From: Candidatus Omnitrophota bacterium
GTDB taxonomy: Bacteria > Omnitrophota > Gorgyraeia > Duberdicusellales > 4484-171
Direction: 5' to 3'
DNA: 56,021 nt
Assembly (NCBI GenBank): GCA_014729775.1
Contig: WJJJ01000023.1
Span: 1-56,021 of the forward strand
Shown here: positions 49,676-56,021 of the stretch, piece by piece
Layout: the number at the start of each line of letters is the position of its first letter
Numbering within the stretch: the first letter of the stretch is position 1
Notes under the pieces: model-generated
Databases searched by the model: none
What the model saw: only the letters and a program-made list of their open reading frames with translations
Told to the model about the DNA's origin: nothing
Made by a program: the position numbers and the translations under genes

Positions 49676-51544
49676 ATGATCTCCGGAATTAGCGGTACAA
49701 ACATCAACATTAATCTGATCGTTGAGCAGTTATTGGCGCGCGCGTCAACGCCGCTCATCCGGCTGGGGACACGCCAGGAAACGTTTACCGAAGAATTGAA
49801 CTCCCTGCAGCGGGTGCAGTCGAAACTGACCGCGTTCCGCAGCGAAGTCGCCACGCTGAAGTCGCTTACCAGTACGGTTTTTGACGAAAAGACGGCCGAG
49901 TCCAGTAACGAAAGCGTGCTGACTGCGTTGGCCGATTCTTCTGCGGCGCAGGGAATTTACAACATGACGGTGAACAATTTAGCGGCTCAGCATAAGGTCG
50001 CTTCCGACCAGTGGGACGCGACTGGTACCCAGATCTCTTCCGCGGAAGGAGCCGGAGTGCACACGTTGCGGATAGCCATTAACGGAACCGATACCGATAT
50101 AGACGTGACCATAAACGCCGGAGACGATAATCAAACGGTACTTCAGAATATGGCTTCGGCGATCAATTCATCCGCCGCCGAAGCCTCCGCCATTGTCGTG
50201 AACGAGACCGGGACCAGCGCGCGGCTGGTGGTGACTGCCGATGAGATGGGGTCACTTGGCGAGATGGCCATGCAGGATGTTGCCGGTACGCTGCTTTCAT
50301 CCAGCGGGGTGATCGGCGGCCAGCTCTTCGCGGATAATTTTGAATCCGGGGCGGGACAGTGGGCCACGCTGGGCACGGGCGTCATTGCCGGTGATCAGGC
50401 ATCTTCCCCTACGCAGAGCTTAAAACATACCCAGTATGCCTCCGGCGGGGATGCCTTTTCCAATTTTATCGACGTCAACCCGTCGACCAATTATTCGTTC
50501 TCGGCGGATATCCGGGTGCAGTCCGGCTCGAGCGGCGTGCCCTATATCGGAGTGAAATTTTACGACGCGACTCAGACCCAGATCGGCGAGAATTGGCTCA
50601 TCGGAGGAGGAAGCGCGACACAGGATATCACGCCGGTTCCCACGGACGCCTGGAACACGTATCAGCAGAATTTCACTACTCCCGCGAACGCCGCATACGT
50701 GAAAATCGAAACCGAATATTATGACGAATACAGCGCTCCTGTGTCAGGAGCGGTGTGGTTTGACGATGTTTCTCTGAGCGATCCTTCGGCCGCGGGGTTT
50801 AAAAACGAACTGCAGGCGGCGCAGGATGCCGATTTTGATATCGACGGTCTCAACTTTACCCGTTCCACGAATACTGTTGATGACGCGATTTCCGGTGTTA
50901 CCTTAAGTTTATTGAGCGCTGGGAATTCCACGCTCACCGTGGAACAGGATACCGAATCGCCCTACGCGGCAATCGAAGAATTCGTGGCCGATTACAATAC
51001 CGCCATTCAAACGATCAAAAACCAGACGGCCTATGACGTTGATACCCAGGAAGGCGCGCCGTTATCGACCGATACGTTGGTCAAGCGAGTGACGACTAAT
51101 TTGCGCAGGCTTGCGACGTCCACGGTGGCGGGACAGCCGGAAGCGTATAATTCGCTGGCGATGATCGGTATCGAGGTAGACAAAGAAGGGACAATGTCGA
51201 TCGCCGACAGCGGCAAGCTCACCGCGGCGCTGGAGAACGATCCGGAAGAAGTCGAAAGTTTGTTTAACCGGAGCGGAACCGGGATCGCACAGCGGCTGGA
51301 TGATTATCTGGATTCGATGGTCGATCCCGACGGAAGAATTACCCGGCGCATTGATACGACCAGTGAACGGATCAATGAGCTGAGCGACGAGATTGAAGAT
51401 TTTCAGGAATATTTAGACGGGCTGGAGGAGAAACTGCTGCTGCAGTGGTCGCGCGTGGAACAGCAGATTTCCGCGAACGATTCTCTGAGTCTGTTCATGG
51501 CCCAGCGCCTTTTGCCGACATTCCAGAATCAGCAGGGCGGCTGA
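49676..51544 (+). CDS. fliD: Filament cap protein FliD with inserted carbohydrate-binding-like domain
   Basis: A 622-residue cap protein. The N-terminus (LIVEQLLARASTPLIRLGTR), the QDADFDIDGLNFTRSTNTV stretch and the C-terminal coiled coil (~535-600, LDGLEEKLLLQWSRVEQQIS) are FliD. Residues ~216-371 (50321-50790) are an extra jelly-roll-like module: FADNFESGAGQWATLGTG, SLKHTQYASGGDAFSNFI, YVKIETEYYDEYS and AVWFDDVSLSDPS, typical of CBM4/9-type carbohydrate binding. The insert lies in the exposed head. AGGGAGG precedes the ATG. Confidence 0.93.
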   Translation: MISGISGTNININLIVEQLLARASTPLIRLGTRQETFTEELNSLQRVQSKLTAFRSEVATLKSLTSTVFDEKTAESSNESVLTALADSSAAQGIYNMTVNNLAAQHKVASDQWDATGTQISSAEGAGVHTLRIAINGTDTDIDVTINAGDDNQTVLQNMASAINSSAAEASAIVVNETGTSARLVVTADEMGSLGEMAMQDVAGTLLSSSGVIGGQLFADNFESGAGQWATLGTGVIAGDQASSPTQSLKHTQYASGGDAFSNFIDVNPSTNYSFSADIRVQSGSSGVPYIGVKFYDATQTQIGENWLIGGGSATQDITPVPTDAWNTYQQNFTTPANAAYVKIETEYYDEYSAPVSGAVWFDDVSLSDPSAAGFKNELQAAQDADFDIDGLNFTRSTNTVDDAISGVTLSLLSAGNSTLTVEQDTESPYAAIEEFVADYNTAIQTIKNQTAYDVDTQEGAPLSTDTLVKRVTTNLRRLATSTVAGQPEAYNSLAMIGIEVDKEGTMSIADSGKLTAALENDPEEVESLFNRSGTGIAQRLDDYLDSMVDPDGRITRRIDTTSERINELSDEIEDFQEYLDGLEEKLLLQWSRVEQQISANDSLSLFMAQRLLPTFQNQQGG

Positions 51545-51615
51545 GGAGTTCAGAGTTCTCGCGCGTCGAGAGGTTTCCCCGGCAGACAGTACGTGACTAC
51601 TAACCAGGGAGCACT

Positions 51616-51876
51616 ATGGGGAACGGACAATTAGAGCAGGAGTTGCGGCAGATGGTGGTTTTTTTGCGAAAAGGGAATCCGCACGAAGCCGTAACGCGTA
51701 TGCCGCGGGTAATAGCCGGTCTGAAGTCTTTTTTTTCCTCACAAAAGGATTCCCCGTCTCTTCGTCCTGCCGCGATCGCCGTCCGTTCTCTCGTTCAAAG
51801 TTTTCAGCGCCGGGATTTCGTGTTCATGGCAGATATTCTGGAGTACGAGATCGAACCGCTGTTTTCCGGGAAATAA
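51616..51876 (+). CDS. Small helical protein between fliD and maf
   Basis: An 86-residue protein, mainly helical: QLEQELRQMVVFLRKGNPHE and a tail RRDFVFMADILEYEIEPLFS. The tail resembles small proteins encoded next to Maf genes in other flagellar loci. It may be a FliT-like chaperone or a Maf partner; not established. CCAGGGAG precedes the ATG and maf starts 2 bases after the stop. Confidence 0.7.
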   Translation: MGNGQLEQELRQMVVFLRKGNPHEAVTRMPRVIAGLKSFFSSQKDSPSLRPAAIAVRSLVQSFQRRDFVFMADILEYEIEPLFSGK

Positions 51877-51878
51877 GA

Positions 51879-53774
51879 ATGGAGAAAAGAGTGTACCAGC
51901 AGAACATGGCGATTATCCGGGACAGATATCCCGCCCTCTATGAAACGCTTGAGAAAACTCCCGAGAATCCCGGGGTGGAGCTATTGCAGGCCCGTAACGG
52001 CCTGCTCACTCTCCGGGTGAACGGGAAGTTTTTCCACAGCGCTTACGATCCGTGGCGGGCAAGTGAATATCTGACCGAGGATATAAAGACCGGCCAGGCA
52101 GAGGGCGTGATCGTACTGGGCTTCGGACTCGGTTATCACGTGAAAAAGATATGGGAGAACCGCGATTTTGACGGGAGTATTCTGATTATCGAACGGGATC
52201 CTTCGGTGTTTAAAAAGGTGCTTCAGCACATCGATTTACGGAATATGCTGCGCGACAGCCGGGTGATCTTCATCGTGGAGGAGGAGCCGGAAGCGGCAGT
52301 AAAAAAGATCGAACGACGGGGGTTTTTTAAGCTGAACATGGTGCATATAGAACTGCTCATACATCCTCCCAGTGTGCAGACATTTCTTGAGTACTACGTG
52401 CCGATCGCGAAAGCGGTACGGGGTCTGGTGAGTTTTACCAAAGGATCCTGGGGTGCGTTGAATATATTCCAGGATATCTGGCCGCAGAATATTTTGAGTA
52501 ACCTTCAGGATCTGGTGCGTTTTCCCGGGACAAAAGAAGTCGAAGGGATCGTGGCGGGAGATCGTGTTCCCGCGATTGTGGTGAGCGCGGGTCCGTCACT
52601 GGATCAGGATATCGAGGAACTCAAAAAACTCAAAGGAAAAGTGCCGATTTTCTGCGTCGGAACCGCGCATAAAGCACTGCACACACACGGATTGGTCCCC
52701 GATTTCGTCGTTGCCCTGGACGCAAAAGAGAGAGTGGCAGAACAGCTTGAAGGCGTGGAGACGCAAGGGGTGACGCTGTTCGCGGTTGATTTCGTCAATC
52801 ATCAGGTCGTCGAACAATTCAAACCGGAAGTGTTTTTTTTCCACTCCACCCAGAATCCCTTCATGATTCTGCTTCCGGAACACCAGCGGTTTAAAGGCCA
52901 CGTATATGCCGGCGGTTCGGTGTGTCATGCCGCGGTGGATATCGCCGCGAAAATGGGATTCAGTCCGGTGGTTCTGGTCGGGCAGGACCTGGCGTTTTTG
53001 GAGAACCGCACGCACGCCGGCGGAACGATCTATGACCGTAAAAGGGTTTCGTTCAAGGACGAAGACGAGTTCAAGAAGAAGAATCTCATTTGGCTGAAAG
53101 GGAACTACCGGGAGAAGGTGGTAAGCACCCAGGTGTTTTACGTATTTTTGAATATGATGGAACGCTATATCAAGAATCATCCGGATACCGAATTCTGGAA
53201 CGCGACCAGTGCCGGCGCGTTCATTGAAGGGGCCCGTCTGGTGAAGATGAAGGATGTCCGGCAGACATACCAAGATTGCGAATTTCTGCCGATGATCCGG
53301 CACCGGCTGGATAAAGTAAAACGTGAATTTACGCCAGCGCTTGACTCCTTTCGTGATCAGCTGGAGCAGAGCCGGGAACAGATGCGCAAAATCACCGAAG
53401 ATCTGGAAATCGGATATGAAAAAGCGTGCCGGCTCAAAGCGTTTCTGGACGGCAATGACGAAGTGAGCCGGCATCGTGAGGAAATTCAGGACATTGTCCT
53501 CACGCTGGATCATCTCGGTACCCAACTGGATTCCAATCCGTATACCAGTATGCTGCAGTACGGCCGGGGATTTTGCCAATTTTTGGCCTTGGATGTGGAA
53601 TTGCGGCATATGCGGCTGAAGGCCGAAGTGCCGAGGAAGATTTGCGCCGAGGCGGGGGGTATTTATAAAGGATTTCTGGACACGTCAACGAATATCCTCG
53701 AGACGATCGAGGATATTTTGGTGAGGGAAGCGATATGGAAACAGGACGTCACGAAAGTCAAAAGTACCGGTTAG
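51879..53774 (+). CDS. Maf-family flagellin glycosyltransferase (DUF115)
   Basis: A 631-residue motility accessory factor. The N-terminal Rossmann-like part (GVIVLGFGLGYHVKKI), the central DUF115 domain (PAIVVSAGPSLDQDIEEL; GSVCHAAVDIAAKMGFSPVV; LVGQDLAFLENRTHAGG) and a helical C-terminus are all present. Maf proteins transfer pseudaminic or legionaminic acid to flagellin Ser/Thr in the cytoplasm. It fits the sugar genes at 38795-42755 and 54200. Confidence 0.9.
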   Translation: MEKRVYQQNMAIIRDRYPALYETLEKTPENPGVELLQARNGLLTLRVNGKFFHSAYDPWRASEYLTEDIKTGQAEGVIVLGFGLGYHVKKIWENRDFDGSILIIERDPSVFKKVLQHIDLRNMLRDSRVIFIVEEEPEAAVKKIERRGFFKLNMVHIELLIHPPSVQTFLEYYVPIAKAVRGLVSFTKGSWGALNIFQDIWPQNILSNLQDLVRFPGTKEVEGIVAGDRVPAIVVSAGPSLDQDIEELKKLKGKVPIFCVGTAHKALHTHGLVPDFVVALDAKERVAEQLEGVETQGVTLFAVDFVNHQVVEQFKPEVFFFHSTQNPFMILLPEHQRFKGHVYAGGSVCHAAVDIAAKMGFSPVVLVGQDLAFLENRTHAGGTIYDRKRVSFKDEDEFKKKNLIWLKGNYREKVVSTQVFYVFLNMMERYIKNHPDTEFWNATSAGAFIEGARLVKMKDVRQTYQDCEFLPMIRHRLDKVKREFTPALDSFRDQLEQSREQMRKITEDLEIGYEKACRLKAFLDGNDEVSRHREEIQDIVLTLDHLGTQLDSNPYTSMLQYGRGFCQFLALDVELRHMRLKAEVPRKICAEAGGIYKGFLDTSTNILETIEDILVREAIWKQDVTKVKSTG

Positions 53775-54184
53775 AGAAACTGAAGTCGGCCTCGGACCTG
53801 GAAGCGTTGATTATCCTGTACGATGAGGCGGTCAGCCGGTTGAACGAGGCGAGGCAATGTTTCGAAGAAAAGAACATCAAGCGGATGAAAGAGCAGATTG
53901 AGATGACGAAAAAAATCATCCGCGGCCTGGTCGGTATTCTTGATTTCCAGGCGAACAGAGAGATGGCCGGAAATTTGTATAAAATTTATGAATATATTCT
54001 GCGCAGGCTCGGAGTCGCTGAAGTCGGGATCAGGCAGACGCCGAAAATCCTTGAGGAGGCCGGCGGTCATCTTTCCCAACTGAGAGAGGCGTGGATCGCG
54101 GTGCAGGAAAAAGGAGATGTGACCGAAGGTTTTAAAGTGCACCTTACCTCCGAGGACCGTAATTTTCTGAATATAGAAATTTAG
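53735..54184 (+). CDS. fliS: Flagellin export chaperone FliS
   Basis: A 149-residue helical-bundle protein: LEALIILYDEAVSRLNEARQ, KKIIRGLVGILDFQANREMA and LYKIYEYILRRLGVA match FliS. It binds the flagellin C-terminus. ATG 53735 overlaps maf by 40 bases and has GAGGGAAG upstream. The overlap ties flagellin chaperone and glycosyltransferase expression. Confidence 0.88.
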   Translation: METGRHESQKYRLEKLKSASDLEALIILYDEAVSRLNEARQCFEEKNIKRMKEQIEMTKKIIRGLVGILDFQANREMAGNLYKIYEYILRRLGVAEVGIRQTPKILEEAGGHLSQLREAWIAVQEKGDVTEGFKVHLTSEDRNFLNIEI

Positions 54185-54199
54185 TTCCGAAAAGTGCAG

Positions 54200-55201
54200 A
54201 TGAAATTTAAAAATCATTTCAAAAACAAAAACATTTTGGTGATCGGCGGGACAGGAACGATCGGCGCCGGTTTGACGGAAACATTATTGCGCGAGGCAAA
54301 GCCGAAAGTACTCAGGGTGTTGAGCAACGACGAAAACGCGCTGTTTCAGATGAAGTACCGGCTGCGCGCGTATGAGAATATCAGGTATCTGATCGGCGAC
54401 GTGCGGGACAAGAGCCGGATGCGCTGGGCGGTGCGCGCGGTCGATACGGTCTTTCATTCCGCTGCGCTCAAACACGTAGCGCTTTCCGAATATAATCCGT
54501 TCGACGCGGTAGAGACCAACGTCCTCGGTACCCAGAACGTGATCGAAGCCTGCCTTACCGAACGGGTGAAGAAGATGGTATTTATTTCGACCGATAAGGC
54601 GGTATGCCCCACGAGCACGATGGGGGCGACCAAGCTGCTCGCCGAACGGCTGGTGCGGGACGCTTCCGCCTACCGCGGCGCGGCTCCGACTCAATTTTGC
54701 TGTGTGCGTTTTGGAAATGTGTTGGGATCACGGGGTTCTCTGGTACCGCTCATTTCCCGGCAGGTGCGCGACGGTGGTCCGGTGACAATTACCGATTCCC
54801 GGGCGACACGGTTCTTTATGTCCGTGGATGAAGCCGTGCGGCTGGTACTCAATGCCGCGGCGGATTCCAAAGGGGGAGAAATTTATATTTTGAAGATGCC
54901 TTCGATCCGTATCCGGGAGCTCATGGAAGTAGTGATTGAGCATTTCGCTCCGAAATTCGGCTATTCAGCGGATGAGATCCGGATTGAGGAGATAGGTCTG
55001 CGCAAAGGCGAAAAACTGCACGAGGAGCTGATGACCGAAGAGGAATCCTTTGCCGCCCGGCAGATCAACGGGATGTTTAAAATCAAAACCCCTCGTCCGG
55101 ATAAGAAGCAGCAGGAATATTCTTCGGAAAAAAACCGCTTTTTGAATAAACGGGAAATAAAAAAATTGCTTGTGCAGGCGAGCGTACTGGAAAAAGAATG
55201 A
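54200..55201 (+). CDS. PseB/FlaA1-type UDP-GlcNAc 4,6-dehydratase
   Basis: A 333-residue extended SDR: NAD site GGTGTIG (~17-23), SAALKHVALSEYNPFDAVET, FISTDKAVCPTSTMGATKLL and RFGNVLGSRGSLVPLI. The catalytic position preceding GATK is Met rather than the Tyr of FlaA1, as in the CapD-like branch. It would make the 4-keto-6-deoxy substrate for the aminotransferase at 38795. ATG 54200 is chosen (GTG 54194 possible). Confidence 0.87.
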   Translation: MKFKNHFKNKNILVIGGTGTIGAGLTETLLREAKPKVLRVLSNDENALFQMKYRLRAYENIRYLIGDVRDKSRMRWAVRAVDTVFHSAALKHVALSEYNPFDAVETNVLGTQNVIEACLTERVKKMVFISTDKAVCPTSTMGATKLLAERLVRDASAYRGAAPTQFCCVRFGNVLGSRGSLVPLISRQVRDGGPVTITDSRATRFFMSVDEAVRLVLNAAADSKGGEIYILKMPSIRIRELMEVVIEHFAPKFGYSADEIRIEEIGLRKGEKLHEELMTEEESFAARQINGMFKIKTPRPDKKQQEYSSEKNRFLNKREIKKLLVQASVLEKE

Positions 55202-55272
55202 AGAAAATTGCAGAATTTTTGTAAGGCGTTTGTTTGCAGGCGGTTGTGCAAACAAAAAAAACGCCGGGCGGT

Positions 55273-55302
55273 TTGCAAATTACGGATGAGGTATGGTATA
55301 TT
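55273..55302 (+). promoter_or_regulatory. sigma70-type promoter of the riboswitch RNA
   Basis: TTGCAA (55273-55278), 18 bases, TATATT (55297-55302). The expected start near 55309 lies just before the riboswitch. Confidence 0.55.
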
Positions 55303-55344
55303 CAAACTGTAACAGCGAAGTTCTTTCGAAATTGAAGAGTGTCC

Positions 55345-55425
55345 GATAAGAGCAAACCCCGGGAAACCGGGGGGCGCAAAGCTATGGACCTAATGGGCAT
55401 CAGCCCTATGGTTGCCAGGTTGCCG
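55345..55425 (+). promoter_or_regulatory. GEMM-I (c-di-GMP class I) riboswitch
   Basis: The GEMM-I core is present in order: GCAAACC (55352-55358), a GC stem closed by a GAAA tetraloop, GCGCAAAGC (55374-55382), GGACCTAA, and the tetraloop-receptor/second-helix end GGTTGCCAGGTTGCC (55410-55424). The base before GCAAACC is A where Vc2 has G; whether this changes c-di-GMP versus cGAMP choice needs alignment. It is followed by a terminator, consistent with transcriptional control. Confidence 0.88.
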
Positions 55426-55444
55426 AAGAGACTTGAACTCAAGG

Positions 55445-55476
55445 AAACCGCGCCTGGGCAAGCGCGGTTTTTTTTT
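55445..55476 (+). terminator. Rho-independent terminator after the riboswitch
   Basis: Stem AAACCGCGC (55445-55453) / GCGCGGTTT (55462-55470), then T through 55476. It is the probable expression platform of the riboswitch. Confidence 0.85.
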
Positions 55477-55484
55477 GATACGAC

Positions 55485-55517
55485 AACCGCGCCATAGAAG
55501 AGCGCGGCTTTTTTTTT
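55485..55517 (+). terminator. Second, near-duplicate terminator
   Basis: Stem CCGCGC (55487-55492) / GCGCGG (55502-55507), then C and nine T. It shares its stem sequence with the first terminator, 41 bases upstream, so it probably arose by local duplication. Confidence 0.82.
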
Positions 55518-55532
55518 GCGTGTGGGCGATTG

Positions 55533-55549
55533 GGCTTAGGTAAGGAATT
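55533..55549 (+). repeat. Short dispersed repeat, copy A
   Basis: GGCTTAGGTAAGGAATT. Four bases upstream is CGTGTGGGCG (55519-55528). A copy with one change is at 55765, and reverse-complement relatives occur in the tandem repeat at the window end. Confidence 0.7.
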
Positions 55550-55616
55550 GCATGAAGGTACGCGAGTATAATCAGATTGGAGCATCCCTCTGTGCAGGGA
55601 TAATCGATAGAATTCA

Positions 55617-55650
55617 GGCCGTATGCGTGAAAGCGTACGGCCTTTTTTTT
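55617..55650 (+). terminator. Third rho-independent terminator
   Basis: Stem GGCCGTA / TACGGCC (55617-55642) around GCGTGAAAGC, then eight T (55643-55650). No gene is assigned just upstream; it may end a small RNA starting after copy A. Confidence 0.75.
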
Positions 55651-55764
55651 ATTCCCCGTGGTGAGCGGGCGCGGAATGTGATTCGGCGGGACAGCACCAT
55701 ACGGTGCAGGATCCGGCCGGATTCCCATGGGCAGGGATAATTTCGCACGGACACGACGGGAAAG

Positions 55765-55781
55765 GGTTTAGGTAAGGAATT
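55765..55781 (+). repeat. Short dispersed repeat, copy B
   Basis: GGTTTAGGTAAGGAATT, one base different from copy A. TAAGGA lies before an ATG in both copies (55552 and 55782), so the repeat supplies a ribosome-site-like sequence. Confidence 0.7.
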
Positions 55782-56021
55782 ATGAAATTATTCGGGCAAT
55801 ATTTTTACGGTATTCCGTTTTCTTCCCGCCCTCTCTCTCTTTCTTTTGTATCCGAACTTTTTTCCAGCCGGGACTCATTGAGTCTGTCCTTATCTAAGCC
55901 TAATCAGCTCCCGTGCGCCCACACGGAGCTGACGTCTTCTTGGTATTCCTTATCTAAGCCTGATCAGCTCCCGTGCGCCCACACGGAGCTGACGTCTTCT
56001 TGGTATTCCTTATCTAAGCCT
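55782..56021 (+). CDS. Possible repeat protein, open at the window edge
   Basis: An ATG with TAAGGA upstream opens a frame of 80 codons without a stop up to the edge. After a Ser/Leu-rich start (MKLFGQYFYGIPFSSRPLSL) the 60-bp repeat is read in phase as a 20-residue unit containing SLSKPDQLPCAH and TELTSSWY. The AT- and pyrimidine-rich start is unlike the neighbouring genes, so coding status is uncertain; the repeat may be non-coding. Confidence 0.35.
   Translation, partial: MKLFGQYFYGIPFSSRPLSLSFVSELFSSRDSLSLSLSKPNQLPCAHTELTSSWYSLSKPDQLPCAHTELTSSWYSLSKP
55888..56021. repeat. 60-bp tandem repeat reaching the window edge
   Basis: Units 55888-55947 and 55948-56007 differ at one base (A55902 versus G55962); a third unit starts at 56008. 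Each unit holds an imperfect inverted repeat CAGCTCCCGTG / CACGGAGCTG around CGCCCA. On the minus strand each unit carries GGCTTAGATAAGGAATA and CGTGTGGGCG, relatives of copy A. The array continues beyond the window. Confidence 0.9.

Larger units (their letters stand above)
55202..56021 (+). other. 820-base stretch without an assured gene
   Basis: It holds, in order, a promoter (55273), a GEMM-I riboswitch (~55345-55425), two tandem terminators (55445, 55485), a repeat copy (55533), a short hairpin (ATCCCT/AGGGAT, 55584-55601), a third terminator (55617), another repeat copy (55765), an open frame reaching the window edge (55782) and a 60-bp tandem repeat (55888). The 62-codon frame at 55552 runs through a terminator and is not called. 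Confidence 0.8.

Noticed and set aside
55341-55349. Sigma28-like CCGATAA inside the riboswitch start
   Set aside because: No TAAAGTTT-like -35 lies 11 to 12 bases upstream; the bases belong to the aptamer leader.
55552-55740. 62-codon open frame after repeat copy A
   Set aside because: It reads through a clear hairpin plus eight T and has no recognisable protein features.
55888-56021. CRISPR-like array of hairpin repeats
   Set aside because: The whole 60-bp unit, including the part between hairpins, is repeated with one base change, so there are no unique spacers, and no cas gene is near.

Overview
The window is one 56-kb block of flagellar and flagellin-modification genes. Every recognisable gene reads on the + strand, and most abut or overlap by 4 to 40 bases. 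FlgA, FlgH and FlgI (periplasmic and outer-membrane rings) show a diderm cell. FliW-CsrA, FlbD, a FliY-like long FliN and a free-standing FlhB C-terminal paralogue are mixtures also common in Firmicutes, Deltaproteobacteria-like and candidate-phylum genomes. FlhF with an FlhG relative suggests polar placement. The G+C-rich codon use, GTG and TTG starts and this gene order would suit a deep-branching diderm such as a candidate phylum of the Omnitrophota type, but that assignment is inference; no rRNA or marker gene is present.

Layout. 1-4994: the 3' part of a very long coiled-coil protein, then a GHKL ATPase with a STAS-like N-terminus and a STAS-like/winged-helix partner. 5030-13699: a sigma70-type promoter, a structured leader ending in a terminator-like hairpin, then flgB-flgC-fliE-fliF-fliG-fliH-fliI-fliJ-fliK-flgD and a conserved flagellar operon protein. 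13700-25709: a possible RNA element, flgE, a hairpin, then flbD-motA-motB-fliN-fliO-fliP-fliQ-fliR-flhB-flhA-flhF and a degenerate flhG. 25711-32565: three tandem PilZ genes, fliA (sigma28), a run of poorly known accessory genes, a second FliK-like protein, the small FlhB paralogue and fliM. 32576-37684: flgF-flgG-flgA-flgH-flgI-flgJ-flgN. 37668-44694: a NeuB-like pseudoenzyme, flgM, and a nonulosonic (probably pseudaminic) acid pathway with a sulfatase-like and a WbqC-like protein. 44722-54184: late genes behind sigma28 promoters: flgK, flgL, fliW, csrA, flagellin, flaG, fliD, a Maf glycosyltransferase and fliS. 54200-55201: a PseB-like dehydratase. 55202-56021: a c-di-GMP-type riboswitch, two tandem terminators and a repeat-rich end.

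How it works together. Hook-basal-body genes would be made from vegetative promoters. FliA, held by FlgM until the hook is finished, would then fire the three sigma28 promoters seen before flgM, before the flgK operon and before csrA-flagellin. FliW and CsrA probably add translational control of flagellin. The sugar genes feed Maf, which glycosylates flagellin. c-di-GMP enters twice, through three PilZ proteins and through the riboswitch. No chemotaxis genes are present.

Most unusual points: a NeuB-like protein in which both metal-binding histidines are replaced by arginine, a carbohydrate-binding-like domain inserted in the filament cap FliD, an FlhG relative without a P-loop, a GGA-rich csrA tail overlapping the flagellin leader, a PseF-PseG-type fusion, and an orphan riboswitch followed by a 60-bp tandem repeat that stays open as a 20-residue protein repeat.
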